From NCBI GenBank assembly GCA_007258455.2, contig VDFB02270651.1, positions 495,264,320 to 495,328,319 of the forward strand: DNA of 64,000 bases. The letters run 5' to 3'. This document shows positions 12,258 through 23,539 of this stretch, in pieces. The first letter of the stretch is position 1, and the number at the start of each line of letters is the position of its first letter. The translations under genes were made by a program, and so were the position numbers. Origin of the DNA: Sequoia sempervirens. Taxonomy: Eukaryota > Streptophyta > Pinopsida > Cupressales > Cupressaceae. The notes under the pieces are model-generated. The model was not told the origin of the DNA. It did no database searches and saw only the letters and a program-made list of their open reading frames with translations.

Positions 12258-13706
12258 GATACATTTGGCTTCTTGCTAATGGATCTCATGTGGATCATGT
12301 GAGAACTGACAGACAAGTCCAACCGCAAAGGAAATATCAAGACGTGAATGTGTCAGGTACAACAAACTGCCAAAAAATTGCCTATATAAAGTAGAATCTA
12401 CTGAAGGAGTAGAGCAAGTGGAAGGCAAGACAACACCTGACTAAAATGGTGTGGGAGCAGGCTTGCAATCAAGCATGCCAAATTTTTGGAGCATATCAAG
12501 AGCATACTTTTTCTAAAATGTGGAAATCCCATCTAAAGAGTGAATAACCTACAGGCCCAAAAAAAAATGCAGAAGACCAAGATCTATCATCTCAAACTGC
12601 TCCATCAAAGCCCTCTAAACACTCTGAATCATGGAGGATGAGCTACCTATAATAATGAGATCATCAACATATAGCACAAGAATCAAAATATCACCGTCCT
12701 AACACTGAATGTACATTGTGTGATCGGAATGACAGTGTGTGAAGTGAGAGGAAAGCAAAAAAGAGTCCATCTTCTCATACCAAGCCTGAGGGGCTTGTTT
12801 AAGACCATCTAATGAATACCAAAGTCTGCAAACCAAGGAAGAATCCTACACAAAACCTTGAGGCTGCTCCATATAGATTTCCTCATGTAGGTCTCCATGC
12901 AAGAAAGCACTCTTCACATCCATCTGAAATACTATCCATCCATGTGAAGCTGCAAGGGAAAGTACAAAGCAAATAGAGTTCATCTTGGCGATAGGGGAAA
13001 AGGTCTTGAAGTAGTTAATACCCTCCACCTGAGAAAACCCCTTTGCAACAAGACGTGACTTATACTTATCAATCGAACCATTTACAACATACTTGGTACG
13101 ATACACCCACTTGCACCGAACCAACTTTCTTCCCTTAGGAAGAGGACAAAGATCCCAAGTATGATTCTTCATCAGAGAAGAATACTCCTCATCGATGGCC
13201 CTATCCCACTCAAGATGTCTTGTCGCCTCTGAAAACTTTTGAGGATCATCCGAAATGGCATGACTCAAAAGACTAGTACCAAATCTTTGAGCACGAGTAC
13301 GACGAGAATCTAAAGGATCACCTACCAAAGATCTAGCTGCCTCAACAGTAACATGGGACCACTTGGGAAAATGTTGAGTACCTAGTGGTGGTGGAGATGG
13401 TGGATCATCATCTGCATCATCCTCAATAGATAAGTAATCCTCAAGAGATGAAGAGGGAGGAGTAGGAAGTGATGGAGACACTGGTGATGGAGAATCCATC
13501 AAAGGAAAGAGCTCATCAAACTGGACATCCCACCAAAACAAGACCTCTCTAGAATCAGGACAACTTATACGCCTTAACATCCTCATAATAGACAACAAAT
13601 ATGAGTGGTCAGCTCTTCCTCTCCATGGCTTTCCACTAAGCATCGGGAATAAATGCCCAAGCCTCACTACCAAAAACTTGGAATGTAGAAACATCAAGCT
13701 TGACAT
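12258..13706 (-). pseudogene. Copia reverse transcriptase domain
   Basis: The N-terminal part (12,846-13,706) is open and reads through LVRCKWVYRTKY, RLVAKGFSQVEGINY and QMDVKSAFLHGDLHEEIYME, all standard copia RT blocks. Further along, the catalytic LYVDDL motif is intact at 12,657-12,674 (YVDD at 12,660-12,671). Several stops interrupt the second half. The segment ahead of the RT is a Ser/Pro-rich linker (SPSPVSPSLPTPPSSSLEDY), common between integrase and RT in this family. Confidence 0.9.
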
Positions 13707-13739
13707 GAGTCCAAGCCTCCTCAGGAGTTATATGTCACA

Positions 13740-14332
13740 ATGCCTTATGAGGCATCCGATTTTGAATATAATTGGCACAATTGACTGCCTCAGCTCAAAA
13801 TGAAGAACTCGTAGCTTAAGACTATATCATACAATTTTCCATCTCCCGTAAGGTTTTATTCTTTCTCTCAACAACACCATTCTATTGAGGGGTGTAACGT
13901 ACTATAAACTAATGTTGTAAACCATGCTCAGTGCAAAAATACCTGAAATACTGATTAACATACTCCCCCCATTATCTATGTGTATCCTCCTGATAGAAAT
14001 TCCAAATTTCTTCTCCACAAATGTCTTAAAGATCCTGAACGAATCAAAGACATCAGACTTGTACTTAAGAAAGTACACCCATGTACATCTGGAGAAGTCA
14101 TCAATACAAGTGAGCACATATCAGGCCCCTAAAAAAGGAGTCGGAAAGGATATGAGATCGCTATGTACCAACTCCAAGGGTGCCTTATCACGTGTGGCCT
14201 ACCCGTAGGAAAAATATCACAGTGATGTTTTCCAAGGACACAACCTCGACATACACCATCAGTACAGGAAATTTGAGGGAGCCCAATCACAAGTTCCTGA
14301 GTACTCATCTGTTGTAGATATATGTAATTCAC
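13740..14332 (-). pseudogene. Copia GAG-pre-integrase and integrase
   Basis: The GAG-pre-integrase zinc-binding signature appears as CTDGVCRGCVLGKHH near 14,230. The integrase core follows: TCIDDFSRCTWVYFLKYKSD, then HIDNGG where the second catalytic Asp lies, then a shift. NGVVERKN near 13,860 holds the catalytic Glu, preceded by a stop where Gln is usual. The element cannot make an active integrase without read-through and repair. Confidence 0.85.
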
Positions 14333-14765
14333 ATGGCCAAAACACTCATGCCAAACCTGCTCACTGTGTCTGCATGTGTTATAAGAGAGATACCCAAACT
14401 GTCTGAACTCTCAAATCCATCAAACTGGTATAAGCCGGACTCAGAATCAACACTTCCAGTAGCAACAACCAAATCAAGATCATGAAGGTCTTGAATAACC
14501 ACATCATGTGGTGAGAACTCAACTATCTTACCAGTGCTAGAATGGAAAATCTGATAAATTGAAAGAAGGTTTATTGAAATTTCAGGAACTAGAAGCACAT
14601 CTTGAAGACAACCACCATCCAATGAAACAATACTTGAACCCTTAACTAAAATTTGTGTTGAGTCACCAACTGCAATCTTTGAAGTGTCACTATAGGCAAG
14701 TGCAGTGACAATCTCCTGTGAGTGTGTCATATGGTGCGAAGCACCAGAATCAATAATCCATGTGG
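14333..14765 (-). pseudogene. Copia protease domain
   Basis: The aspartic protease active site reads IIDSGASHHMT, with DSGAS at 14,737-14,751, which is the canonical copia form. The following segment (VVIQDLHDLDLVVATG) leads into the pre-integrase region. The protease would cut the gag-pol polyprotein. Confidence 0.85.
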
Positions 14766-14779
14766 ATCCTAAAGATCAT

Positions 14780-15715
14780 AAGGCTCATGTAGAAAGAGCA
14801 TGACCTTTCCCCGTGGGTGGAGAAGGAGCCTGAGGTGAGGTGATATGATGCTGCTGCATGGCTTCCTCTAAAGCCTCTAATCGATTCCAACACCTGGAAA
14901 TTTGATGTCCTTCCTTGCCACAGTAACTGAAGGATCACCTGATTTCTTCTTAGTCTTGGAGGAAGACTCACCAGACTTAGAAGATTTTCCCTATTTAGGA
15001 TTGGATTATGGTTTTGAATCAGACTTTGGAGGTGGCTTGGAGGAATTCTCACTGTCAGCTGAATCTTTCTTCAGCTTCCCCTTAGATGTTTGAGCTACCA
15101 GTGCTTGGTTCTTAGATCCTAAGAGAGCATCCAACTGTGATATCTTGACTTGCTTTCATGTCAACCGATCACAGAACACCTCAAAAGTAGGCATGGTAAA
15201 GCATTGGCCCAAAGCATCCATGGTGGAATAAAATGTCGAAGAGAATATTTGAAAGGACCTCGAAGCTTAGAAAGAATCAGGTAAATGCACTCTTCATCTA
15301 TTTTGTTCTTACCACAACCCTGTAACAATGACCTCAGTGATTTGAACTTCATAAAAAAATCCTCAATGGTAGGATATGAATCAGGTACTAAGGAAGTCAA
15401 TTCAGCCTCAATCTGAAGAGCTCAAAACTGATTAATGGTGCCAAATAGAATTTGAAACTTCAACCACATAGCCCAAGGAGTTGTACAACCCTCTAGATGG
15501 AACAGAAGACTATCTGAAACATGCAAGGATAGAAAACCCACGGACTCATCCATTCTGTTCTTGTGCTGAAAAACATCAAATGGCAGTGTCAACTGAGGTT
15601 GAACATCATCTAAACATGACCATAACCCTTTTGACATGAGAATTCTGGTCATTTGTGCCTTCCAAGTGTGATAATTGTGTGGGGAAAGGTGCTCCATAGA
15701 AGAAGAGTCTGACAT
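14780..15715 (-). pseudogene. Copia gag (UBN2-type capsid region)
   Basis: The start ATG is at 15,715 (MSDSSSMEHLSPHNYHTWK). The capsid part contains SLHVSDSLLFHLEG, YPTIEDFFMKFKSL and LLQGCGKNKIDEECIYLILS, matching the plant copia gag type also seen at 52.9-53.3 kb and 56.4-56.9 kb. The zinc knuckle near 14,885-14,940 reads FSYCGKEGHQISRC: the last three ligands (C, H, C) are present, but the first Cys is replaced by Phe. Stops and at least one shift break the frame around 15,160-15,420. Confidence 0.85.
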
Positions 15716-15719
15716 AATG

Positions 15720-16789
15720 AATGAGTTTTGAAATGTGTTTTGTGAAAGAGGTTTCTGGTTTTCTAATGTAAATTATAGAAAGCAAGAAAAAAACACCCCC
15801 CACAACATAAGAACCCAAACCCTAGTATAATTTTGAAAGCTGAAAAGTGAGAAAAAGAAAAATATGCTTCAGAAAATTTTTTGTGTACCTGGTAAATTTT
15901 TTGATGAAATAAACTGTAGATCTGAAGAAAGCACTCGAACACCTTTCCAATGCCTATTTGTTTTCAAAAAATGGAGTTTGAATACAAAATTTATGCCCCC
16001 TGGAGTGCAAAAACCTTCTGACTTTGACTAAAAAAAGCATCAAAATGACAAAACCAAAAAATAAGACCTACAACACTAGATCCAGCTTCAAATCAGATTT
16101 ACGATGATATCTTTTTTTTGAAAAATGAAGATCATACACCCATTTTATACCTAATTTCATGAAACACCTCCAAAAAGGCCAAAAACCCTTCAACAAGCAC
16201 TTGGGGCTAAAAAAAAGGGCCCCTGGTCACATGCAAGACTAGGGGCTAGTGGCTTGGGTGTTGGGGCGGAGCCCCCGGTCACCCACGTGACTGGCACTAG
16301 GGCTAGAGGCGGTCGACGAGGCTGATTTGGGGTGTTGGTCACCCCATGGCCCAATTCTTAAGGCCTCAGGGGCTAAGTCGGGCAACAATGGGGTGGCTCC
16401 TCCTGAGCCCGCCACTAGGGGTGGCCACTGGGCAATGCAATGGTGGTCACTCGACAATTCCCCCTTTTGAACTATGAGCATAGTTTGTATGCGCAGTTTT
16501 TTGATATTTTAAATATTTTTTTATTTTTATTTTTAAATTGCATAGAAAATCGTGCCCTGGGGTCTATACAGCCTTGGGGAAATTTTTTTTGCCTCCTGAG
16601 CCAATTGCACTAAAACTAGGCAAGTTTATGTCAAAAAACTTGGAAATGGCCTCCTGAGTGCAACCGTGAGGTCGGTTTGGGCTCAAAATACACCAAATGA
16701 AAGAGGTATGCCTTGGATCAAAAAGGAAAACCCCAAACCCTCAAAGCTCCAAAAATCCTTCAAAAAAATGAACAGGAAGCAACAAGTCT
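15720..16789 (-). other. Copia untranslated leader with a GC-rich block
   Basis: This lies between the primer site and the gag start. Most is AT-rich, but 16,200-16,460 is sharply GC-rich. No coding is supported. The open frame on the minus strand at 16,239-16,481 is low-complexity (Pro, Ala, Ser) and is best read as leader sequence. Confidence 0.6.
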
Positions 16790-16804
16790 GGAGCTTTGAT
16801 ACTA
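16790..16804 (-). other. Copia primer-binding site
   Basis: The minus strand reads TAGTATCAAAGCTCC directly after the 5' LTR. The usual plant copia site, complementary to initiator tRNA-Met, begins TGGTATCA. Here the second base is A instead of G. Confidence 0.8.
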
Positions 16805-17129
16805 TGTAGAAGTTGAGAAATCCAACTTCACAGAACCCAAAGATCACCTACATGCAAATAACCTATCTCAGAAAGGAAGAGATGGAGACAAAAAAGTAAA
16901 GGGTGCTCTGAAATCTAAAAATGCATTAATCAAAGAAAAAGTGATATAATACAATGAGATCAATCCTTATGAAGGAGATCGAGAAACCCTAAAGTGTAAC
17001 CTAAAAGGGAGCATTTAATAATTAGAATAATTATTAAATTCCTACAAAATGCAAACTAAGTTAATCTTAAGAGAAATATAAAAGGTAACTTAATTAAAAT
17101 AATTAAGTAATAAAACTTTTACTCTAACG
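16805..17129 (-). repeat. 5' LTR of the copia element
   Basis: Matches 11,345-11,669. The first base on the minus strand is C rather than T, so the terminal TG has decayed to CG. Confidence 0.9.
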
Positions 17130-18690
17130 GATATCGCATTATGGATTTCACTATGGTTTCTGCTACCTTCTCATATTCTTTGTAAACTGCTTCTCTCATA
17201 GGTAGGATCCTACTGCTATAGCTTGCTCGATAAAGAATTTTGTGCCATCCCCTAAAAATGTATCATGGGTTTCTAGATTCAGCCCTGATAGGCAGAGGAG
17301 TGTTGGATTCTATTTGCCTATAAATCCTGAACTGTTGTCCTCAACTAATTTCATTCTGTATCCCAGACATGAATTCCCTTAATTGGAGATCCCCAACATA
17401 CAACAATGGATTCCAATTGTGATATTTGGACACAACATAGTTATGCAAATAGAATTCACAATAGAATTCACACAACAAATTTTTCATCTTAGGAGGAGCA
17501 ATCTAATAAGCTTGGAAAAATTCAAGAGGAGTCTCAATGGAAGAATTCAAACCTGAAATGATCCTTGCTAGTTTAAAAGAAAGATTCTTCTCCTTCAAAT
17601 ACAGAGCATAGACCCTTGGGGGAGTCTTGCACTCTAATATCTGAGGTACTAAGGCTGCTACAATGTCCACCTTTTCCTTTAAAGCATAAATTTCCATATT
17701 CTTCTTTTCAATCTCTTCATCTCTCTTTTTAATTTCCTCCTTTAGCCTGCATTTCTCCTTTTTCCACTCCTCTTCCCTCCTTTGTATCCCATTCCATAAG
17801 TTCATGGCTACCATGTGCATTGAAAAATCAGAGGGCTTATGTATTCATACCAAAAAATTTCCTGGCACTGATTCTAGCTCTCCATGTGGCCCCAGCTATA
17901 GGGATTCTAATTGTTCAACCAATTTTGGCTGCAGGGGTTCTGACTGTTCACCCAATTTCGGTTACAGGGGTTCTTGTTCTTGCTTTTTCTCTTGTTGCAA
18001 GAATTCTTGCTCTTGCTTTGGTCTAAATTGATCAATATTTAAAAATTCCACCCAAGTTCTATCAGACACATCATGCAAAGACTTTTCTACTAATAATTTG
18101 ATTAGACAATGGTGGGAGATAGAATTATCCCTACCTTTTTGAGTTTCAGCCACCATGATTGAAAGGAGATGATATAACACGTTTGACACACTCATTCTTC
18201 TCCCATGCCTCATATGATTCAAGAGTTTGAAGTGCACAAAATGTAGGTTCGATTGACAACCTTCACAAGTAAATTACTTCACAATGTAAACAACTACTTG
18301 CTTCCATGGCTCAAGTCGAGAGGTTCTCTTTGCACCTTTCTTGTCCACATCCAATGGAGGGTCACCAGGTTCTATAAATTTAGCCCTAGATGACCTTGCA
18401 TCTCTAGTAGCAGGGTAATTTTCACCATCGACAGGAAGCCCTATCAGTTATGCAATCCTCTCTTCAGTAGCTATTACCTCTAACCCTTTTACTATGGCCT
18501 TCCCTTCAGAAAATGTCTGCACAAATTTTAATGCAACATCTTCATTAAAACCATTAAGCTTTAGGAAATAATCTAACCATCGGCAGTTTCTGAACTCGGC
18601 CTGGCAAGGTGCATCCTGTAGTAATACATCATGAACCGTGAGTTCATTTCTAATTAACCCACCTCCTAATGTTTTAGTTGTTTGCAACTA
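17130..18690 (-). pseudogene. Gypsy extra 3' ORF, main part
   Basis: On the minus strand one long frame, broken by a few stops, runs from about 18,687 to the copia insertion. It starts with a segment containing QDAPCQAEFRNCRWLDYFLK, then SLHDVSDRTWVEFLNIDQF, a Gln/Glu-rich repeat stretch, and then a strongly charged coiled coil (REEEWKKEKCRLKEEIKKRD) at 17,690-17,790. Such ORFs between integrase and the 3' LTR are known from Athila and related plant gypsy elements and are variously called env-like or additional ORFs; the function is unsettled. No signal peptide or membrane segment is evident. The split is due to copia insertion. Confidence 0.55.
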
Positions 18691-19440
18691 AGAAAGCACT
18701 CTGCAAGGTTTCCCTTCCTATAATCTTCATTTGAAAGCCAAATTTCTCCTTCCTACAATGCTACTAAATTCCCAACGCCAATGTCATCTAAATTTTACCT
18801 TTTTAGCAGGTTAGGATTATGACAGAGGCAATAAAGGCAGTGAGGAGTAGTAAATGAAGGATATGATCAAGAAAAATGGTGATGGTTGATGTCATTTCAC
18901 ACATGCAAGCCATCATCTCACTCAGGATTCAAATTAGCTCAATTTAAATTTTGTTGACATGGACCAACATGGACTGACATGTGGACATGTTATTCACACT
19001 CCCCCCAACCTAAATTTGAGCATGTGTCCTCACATGCGAGGTAGTAATGATGATTTGACAAATGCAGTGAATAATTACATGTTATGGAGAACATCTACAT
19101 TAATGTATAGTAATTAAATGAATGTATTAAAAGATAATTAAGATGTAACAAATTGATGCACACATACTTGAATTCGTGGAATATTTGTTGTAAAGAATAT
19201 TTAGGAAGTACCGATCACCCTTTAAGAAGTCAATTGAGAAATTAATGAAAGTGAAGTGGAATGAAGTGAAGTGATGCCAGAGTGATGGAAGAGAGAGAAT
19301 TGTGGAGATGGATGGGCGGATGGGTGGATGAATGAAGAAGTGGACTCCTACACAAGTGGAGGTCTTTATTATGCCAATTTATGTACCTTGGTTAGCCAGA
19401 AGGAGGCACACTAGGTCCACTTCCTTCAAGTGCAAGAAGT
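18691..19440 (-). other. Spacer between gypsy integrase and extra ORF
   Basis: No coding signal on either strand. It contains an internal polypurine tract at about 18,998-19,012 and otherwise AT-rich sequence. Confidence 0.5.
18998..19012 (-). other. Internal polypurine tract of the gypsy element
   Basis: The plus strand reads actccccccaaccta, against actccccctaaacct at the true 3' tract (10,961-10,975). The two differ by a small rearrangement within the pyrimidine run. The position, between integrase and the extra ORF, is where a second plus-strand priming site would lie. Confidence 0.5.
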
Positions 19441-20613
19441 TCAAGTGTTGCATGCTGAGTGAATTGTTGTATGAATTCCTCCTTGGAAGTTGGCTTGTGA
19501 TACAACCCGAGGCGATGACCATTGACAAGTAGTTTAAATCTCATAGGGTCAATGGTAGTGAGTTGAACAGCTCCATTGGGAAAGACTTCAGCAACCTCAT
19601 ATGGCCCTAGCCACCTTGCTTGCAGCTTACCAGCATTATCCTAATATCTAGAGTCATAAAGGAGCACCCAGTCACCTAGCTGGAATTTCTTGTCCTTTAT
19701 GAATTTGTCATGCCACTTTATTCTCTAATTTTGCATTACCTCTATGTGATGCAAGGTTGTCTTCTCATTTCATCCAAATTATTCAGCTACATAATTCTAT
19801 CTTTTTGTGCCTTAGAGATATCCATCCCTAAGTCTAGTGCAATCCTAAGAGTCTTATGCTCAAATTCAATGGGCATCATAGCTATCTTTCCATACAACAA
19901 CTCAAAAGGAGTGAAGCATGTGGTTATTTTCTAGGTAGTCCTATAGGCCCAAACAACTTTTGGAAGCCTATTTTCCCAATCCTTCCTATGGATAGCCATT
20001 CTTTTGGTCATAATGGCTTCAATTTCCCTGTTGGTCACCTCAACTTGGACATTGGCCTGAGGGTGATAAGGAATATACTTCCTATGCCTTATGTTGTATT
20101 CATTGACCAATGTTGTAACAAGGGTTGAGGTGAATTGAGCCCTTTGATCAGTCACTATCTCTCTTGGAACCCCATACCATGTGAAAATTTCCTTATAAAG
20201 AAATTTTGCAACCTTATTATCTCTTGCATGCTTCATGGCCTTAGCTTCTACCCACTTAGTTACATAATTAGTACAAACTAGGATATAGGATTTACAATTT
20301 GATGGAGGATCAATGGGTCCTACAAAATCCAATTCCCATTTATCAAATGGAGTGATTGCTACCTAGAGGTAAAGGGGCATCTCATCAGATTTGGTTGGCC
20401 GGCCCATCCTTTGGGATCTATCACACTTTCCTGTATATTTCCCTACATCCTTGTGGAGTGTGGGCCAGTAATATCCTGTGTTCAAAATCTTCATTGTTGT
20501 CCTCTTGGCTACAAAATTCCCTCCACAAGGTTCATTGTGATATGCATGCAATATATCATATGTCCTTATCTTCCCTCACACATCTCCTCATGATATGGTT
20601 TGGTCCAGTGTAG
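19440..20613 (-). pseudogene. Gypsy integrase
   Basis: The N-terminal zinc-binding region is at 20,363-20,551 (HAYHNEPCGG, then YYWPTLHKDV and a C-x2-C that has decayed to CDRSQ). The core starts MDFVGPIDPP with the first catalytic Asp. The second is in VTDQRAQF, where the usual DQG has become DQR. The third is in QVEVTNREIE with Glu present. The C-terminal domain, about 19,500-19,640, reads ARWLGPYEVAEVFPNGAV and VNGHRLGLY, typical of Athila/Tat elements. Stops separate the parts. It would insert the cDNA into the host chromosome. Confidence 0.88.
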
Positions 20614-22150
20614 AACAAGCATCCTGCAATCCATGAGAAAAAAATATTTTTCTCTATGAGCACCCTCCTCTCTTTTGGAGAGAAATGAGAAGGAACTCTC
20701 CCTATGACCAGATAATTAGCTATGTCAGCATACCAAGGTATATGCACACTAACAAAAAATAAATTTTCATCAAGGAAAGAGTCATCAATGACTTGATTGT
20801 CCTCTGATTTAGTCAACCTTGAAAGAAAGTCTGTAACAACATTAGCTTTCCCTAGTTTATCAACAATGGTTATGTAAAACTCCTGCATCAACAACAACCA
20901 TCTTGCTAGCCTGCTTGAGATCAGGGGCTTATTCATGAGGTACCTGATGGTTGCATGGTCTATGTGCACAAAGATATGATAACCTATTATGTAGTGCCTG
21001 AATTTGTTAAGGGCATAGACCACTACCAACATTTCTTTTTCTGTCACCATATAGTTGAATTCAACTGTTTGCAAGTTTTTGCTGGAAAAATAAATAGCAT
21101 TCTCAATTGCCCCTTCTTCTTGTCCTAAGACTGCTTCTATAGCATAGTTTGATGTACCTGTATGAATGTGGAAAGGAAGCTCCCAATTGGGACCTTTGAG
21201 TACAAGAGCATGAGTTAAAGTTACTTTCAAGTCAGAGAATACCTTGTCATAGTCTTCTATCCATTGGAATTTAGCATCTTTAGTTAGGAGATTGTACAAT
21301 GGTGCTGCCATTTTGCTGAAATATTTGATGAAATGCCTATAGTAACCTGTATGTCCCAAGAAACTCCTAACATCTTTTTGTTTTGCAGGTATAGGTAGGT
21401 TGGTGATCACCTCAATCTTGGCAGGATCTACTTGAACTCCTTGGTGAGAGATGTAGTGGCCAAGGACTACACCCTCCTGCATCATCATGAAGTACTTTTC
21501 ACTGTTTAAAGATAGATTATGGTCTTCACATTTCTGTTAGACTCTCCTGATATTTTTCAATGCTTCATTAAAATCAACACCGTAGGTAGTAAAATCATTC
21601 ATATAAATTTCCATACAATCATGAGAGATATTTGAAAATATGCTAATGACTGCCCTCTGAAAAGTTACAGGTGCATTGCATAAGCCAAATGGAAGTACTA
21701 GGTAGGCATAGGTCCCCCATGGATAGGTGAAGGTGGTCTTCTCTTAGTCCTCAGGTGCAATTTGTATCTGGTTATATCCACTAAATCCATCTAGAAAAGA
21801 AAAGTATTGCTTTCCTGCAAGTGAATCCAGAACTTGGTCTATGAAGGAAAGGGGAAAATGGTCATTTTTTGTGGTAGCATTGAGTTCTCTATAATCAACA
21901 CAAACTCACCACTTCCCTCCTTTTTTGGGCACAATCACCAATGGGGACACCCACGGGCTATTTGAAATGGGGTAGATAAATCCTGCATCTAACAATTTTT
22001 GTAGTTCCCCTTTTACAATTTCTCTCAATGCAGGGTTAATTCTTCTTTGTGGTTGTCTCACTGGTGTACAATCATCTCTAATTTATATCCTATGGGTGTA
22101 CAGCTTAGGATCCAATCCCTTCATATCATGATAGTCCCATGCAAATGCAT
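20614..22150 (-). pseudogene. Gypsy reverse transcriptase and RNase H
   Basis: The RT reads PISNSPWVSPLVIVPKKGGK, DYRELNATTKNDHFPL and FGLCNAPVTFQRAV in order. The catalytic YMDD-type motif reads YMNDF, with Asn at 21,597-21,599 where the first Asp should be. Stops lie at Arg and Gln positions (for example 21,537-21,539, after GGKW, and in the APED segment). The following stretch, HYISHQGVQVDPAKIEVI, then ATIRYLMNKPLISSRLARWL and ANVVTDFLSRL, is the end of RT and the RNase H. The enzyme is dead by sequence. Confidence 0.92.
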
Positions 22151-22640
22151 TTTGGTGGGTCTTCAGTAAGTTTGTCAATGACAACTGTTGATCTTCACTT
22201 AGCTTGTTGTTAATATTTAAATATATCCCTTTTGACATTTGCACTTGTTTAGTTAAATCTATCATATATGCTTCACTGATGCTTGGTACCTTGAGTTCAT
22301 GTGGCAGCAATGTATGAGACATACTTGTTGTTGCAGGAAGTTCAACTGTAGGAAGAGCGGGCATAAGGGTCTTCATTGGACCAGCAAAACTGAATGCATG
22401 AGAGGATGAGGCTTCACGTACCTCACAATGGTTCTAAATTATGTTAGACAATACTTCATCTTCTTTCTGAAGCTACATGAAAGAAATTTTGCCTAACATC
22501 ATAAGTTGTGCCACAAAATTAACTTCCTCGGCCTCTTCACCAACATGTGGCCATATGGGGTTATCCATATCATGGAATGGCTGAGAAAAAAGGTAGAGAA
22601 CAAGCTTTTTAGTGCTCTTGCCATCAGAAATAGTCATGTC
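22151..22640 (-). pseudogene. Gypsy protease-RT linker region
   Basis: The minus strand is open at 22,083-22,376, containing LKVPSISEAYMIDLTKQV and DQQLSLTNLLKTHQNAFAWD; the latter is the usual lead-in to gypsy RT. The rest up to 22,640 has stops and no distinct domain. Confidence 0.7.
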
Positions 22641-23225
22641 TCATGTACGAAATCCAATATAGGCATCTGTTGTTGCTAACCATGGCCTTCGTAGAATAAT
22701 GGGGTACCTGCCTAGTGTAGCTTTGGGAGAAAGAATCATGAAGTCTACTCGGTATTCCCAAGAGTCTAGAGTTACCACAAGATCCTCCACTATACCATCA
22801 GGTTTAATAGTGGAACTATCATCAAGTTGTAGGACAGTAGGAGTAGGTCTCATGCTTGCAACATTTAGTTGTTGCAGGATATCCTTGGTCATTACATTTA
22901 TTGCTTCTTCCAAGTCAATCAGAGCATTCTTTATTTGGATCCCATTTATAACAACTCCTACCACAGGACTACCTGGGTCAGTATATTTTGGAATAGTCAC
23001 TTTCCCAAGCATGATATCAGCCAATTCTCCTACCACATGAACTGTAGTGGGGTCTTTCTTTTTCCTACCTGGCTTCTTGATGCATGCTTCCTTAATTGCT
23101 TTGCCATATATGGGAACATCTTTGATGGCCTGAAATAGAGGTATCTTGACACATATATGCTTCAACTGATCTAGAATTTCAAAGGTTTTTTCCTCCTTCT
23201 CTTCCTTTTGTTTAGCAATTTCCAA
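22641..23225 (-). pseudogene. Gypsy protease
   Basis: An open frame of 194 codons carries a retroviral-type aspartic protease. The active-site region reads ALIDLEEAINVM; plant Athila-type elements normally have DLGAS there, so Asp is kept but the Gly-Ala-Ser turn is lost. The flap-side block PIILRRPWLATTDAYIGF appears near the end. The ATG and usual linker precede it in a charged segment (KQKEEKEEKTFEILDQLKHI). Cleavage activity is unlikely. Confidence 0.85.
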
Positions 23226-23539
23226 CCTCTGAGGAAATGGTGGTTCTTGTTCAGTCTACTGGACTAGGACTGGGTCAGGATTTTTAGGTGCACTTGGCTA
23301 AATGGGGACATTCAGATGCTCCTCTTCTTCCACAGGAAGCTCAATGATAATGGTTGTGGAAGGAGCTAGAAAAGTAGTTCCTGAACACAAGTGGATGTCA
23401 CTTACACTCACAACATATGCAAGAAATTGATTTGGATCAGCAGCGTATACTGGCTATTGTTGTTGTGGTTTGTTATTTAGGTTAGGTATGGGCTGAGTTG
23501 GTAGCTGAGTAGGTCTAGGTGTATTTGAACTTGAACTAA

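Larger units (their letters stand above)
11345..17129 (-). mobile_element. Full-length Ty1/copia LTR retrotransposon, defective
   Basis: Paired 325-bp LTRs flank gag, protease, integrase, RT and RNase H in copia order on the minus strand. The length of about 5.8 kb is normal for copia. Flanking 5-mers aatat (left) and gatat (right) fit a target duplication with one change. By eye the LTRs differ at about 17 of 325 sites, about 5 percent, so the insertion is old but younger than the gypsy host. The reading frame carries several stops, most explicable as CAG or CAA changed to TAG or TAA. Catalytic motifs of protease and RT are still intact. Confidence 0.93.

Noticed and set aside
13924..14208. 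Plus-strand frame of 94 codons.
   Set aside because: Antisense to the copia integrase.
17804..18031. A Cys-rich plus-strand frame (CFFSCCKNSCSCF) resembling a small secreted or metal-binding peptide.
   Set aside because: It is the antisense reading of the Gln/Glu-rich repeat in the gypsy extra ORF; the cysteines come from that repeat's codons.
22699..23138. Two overlapping plus-strand frames of about 90-113 codons.
   Set aside because: They lie antisense to the gypsy protease, which has recognisable motifs on the minus strand.
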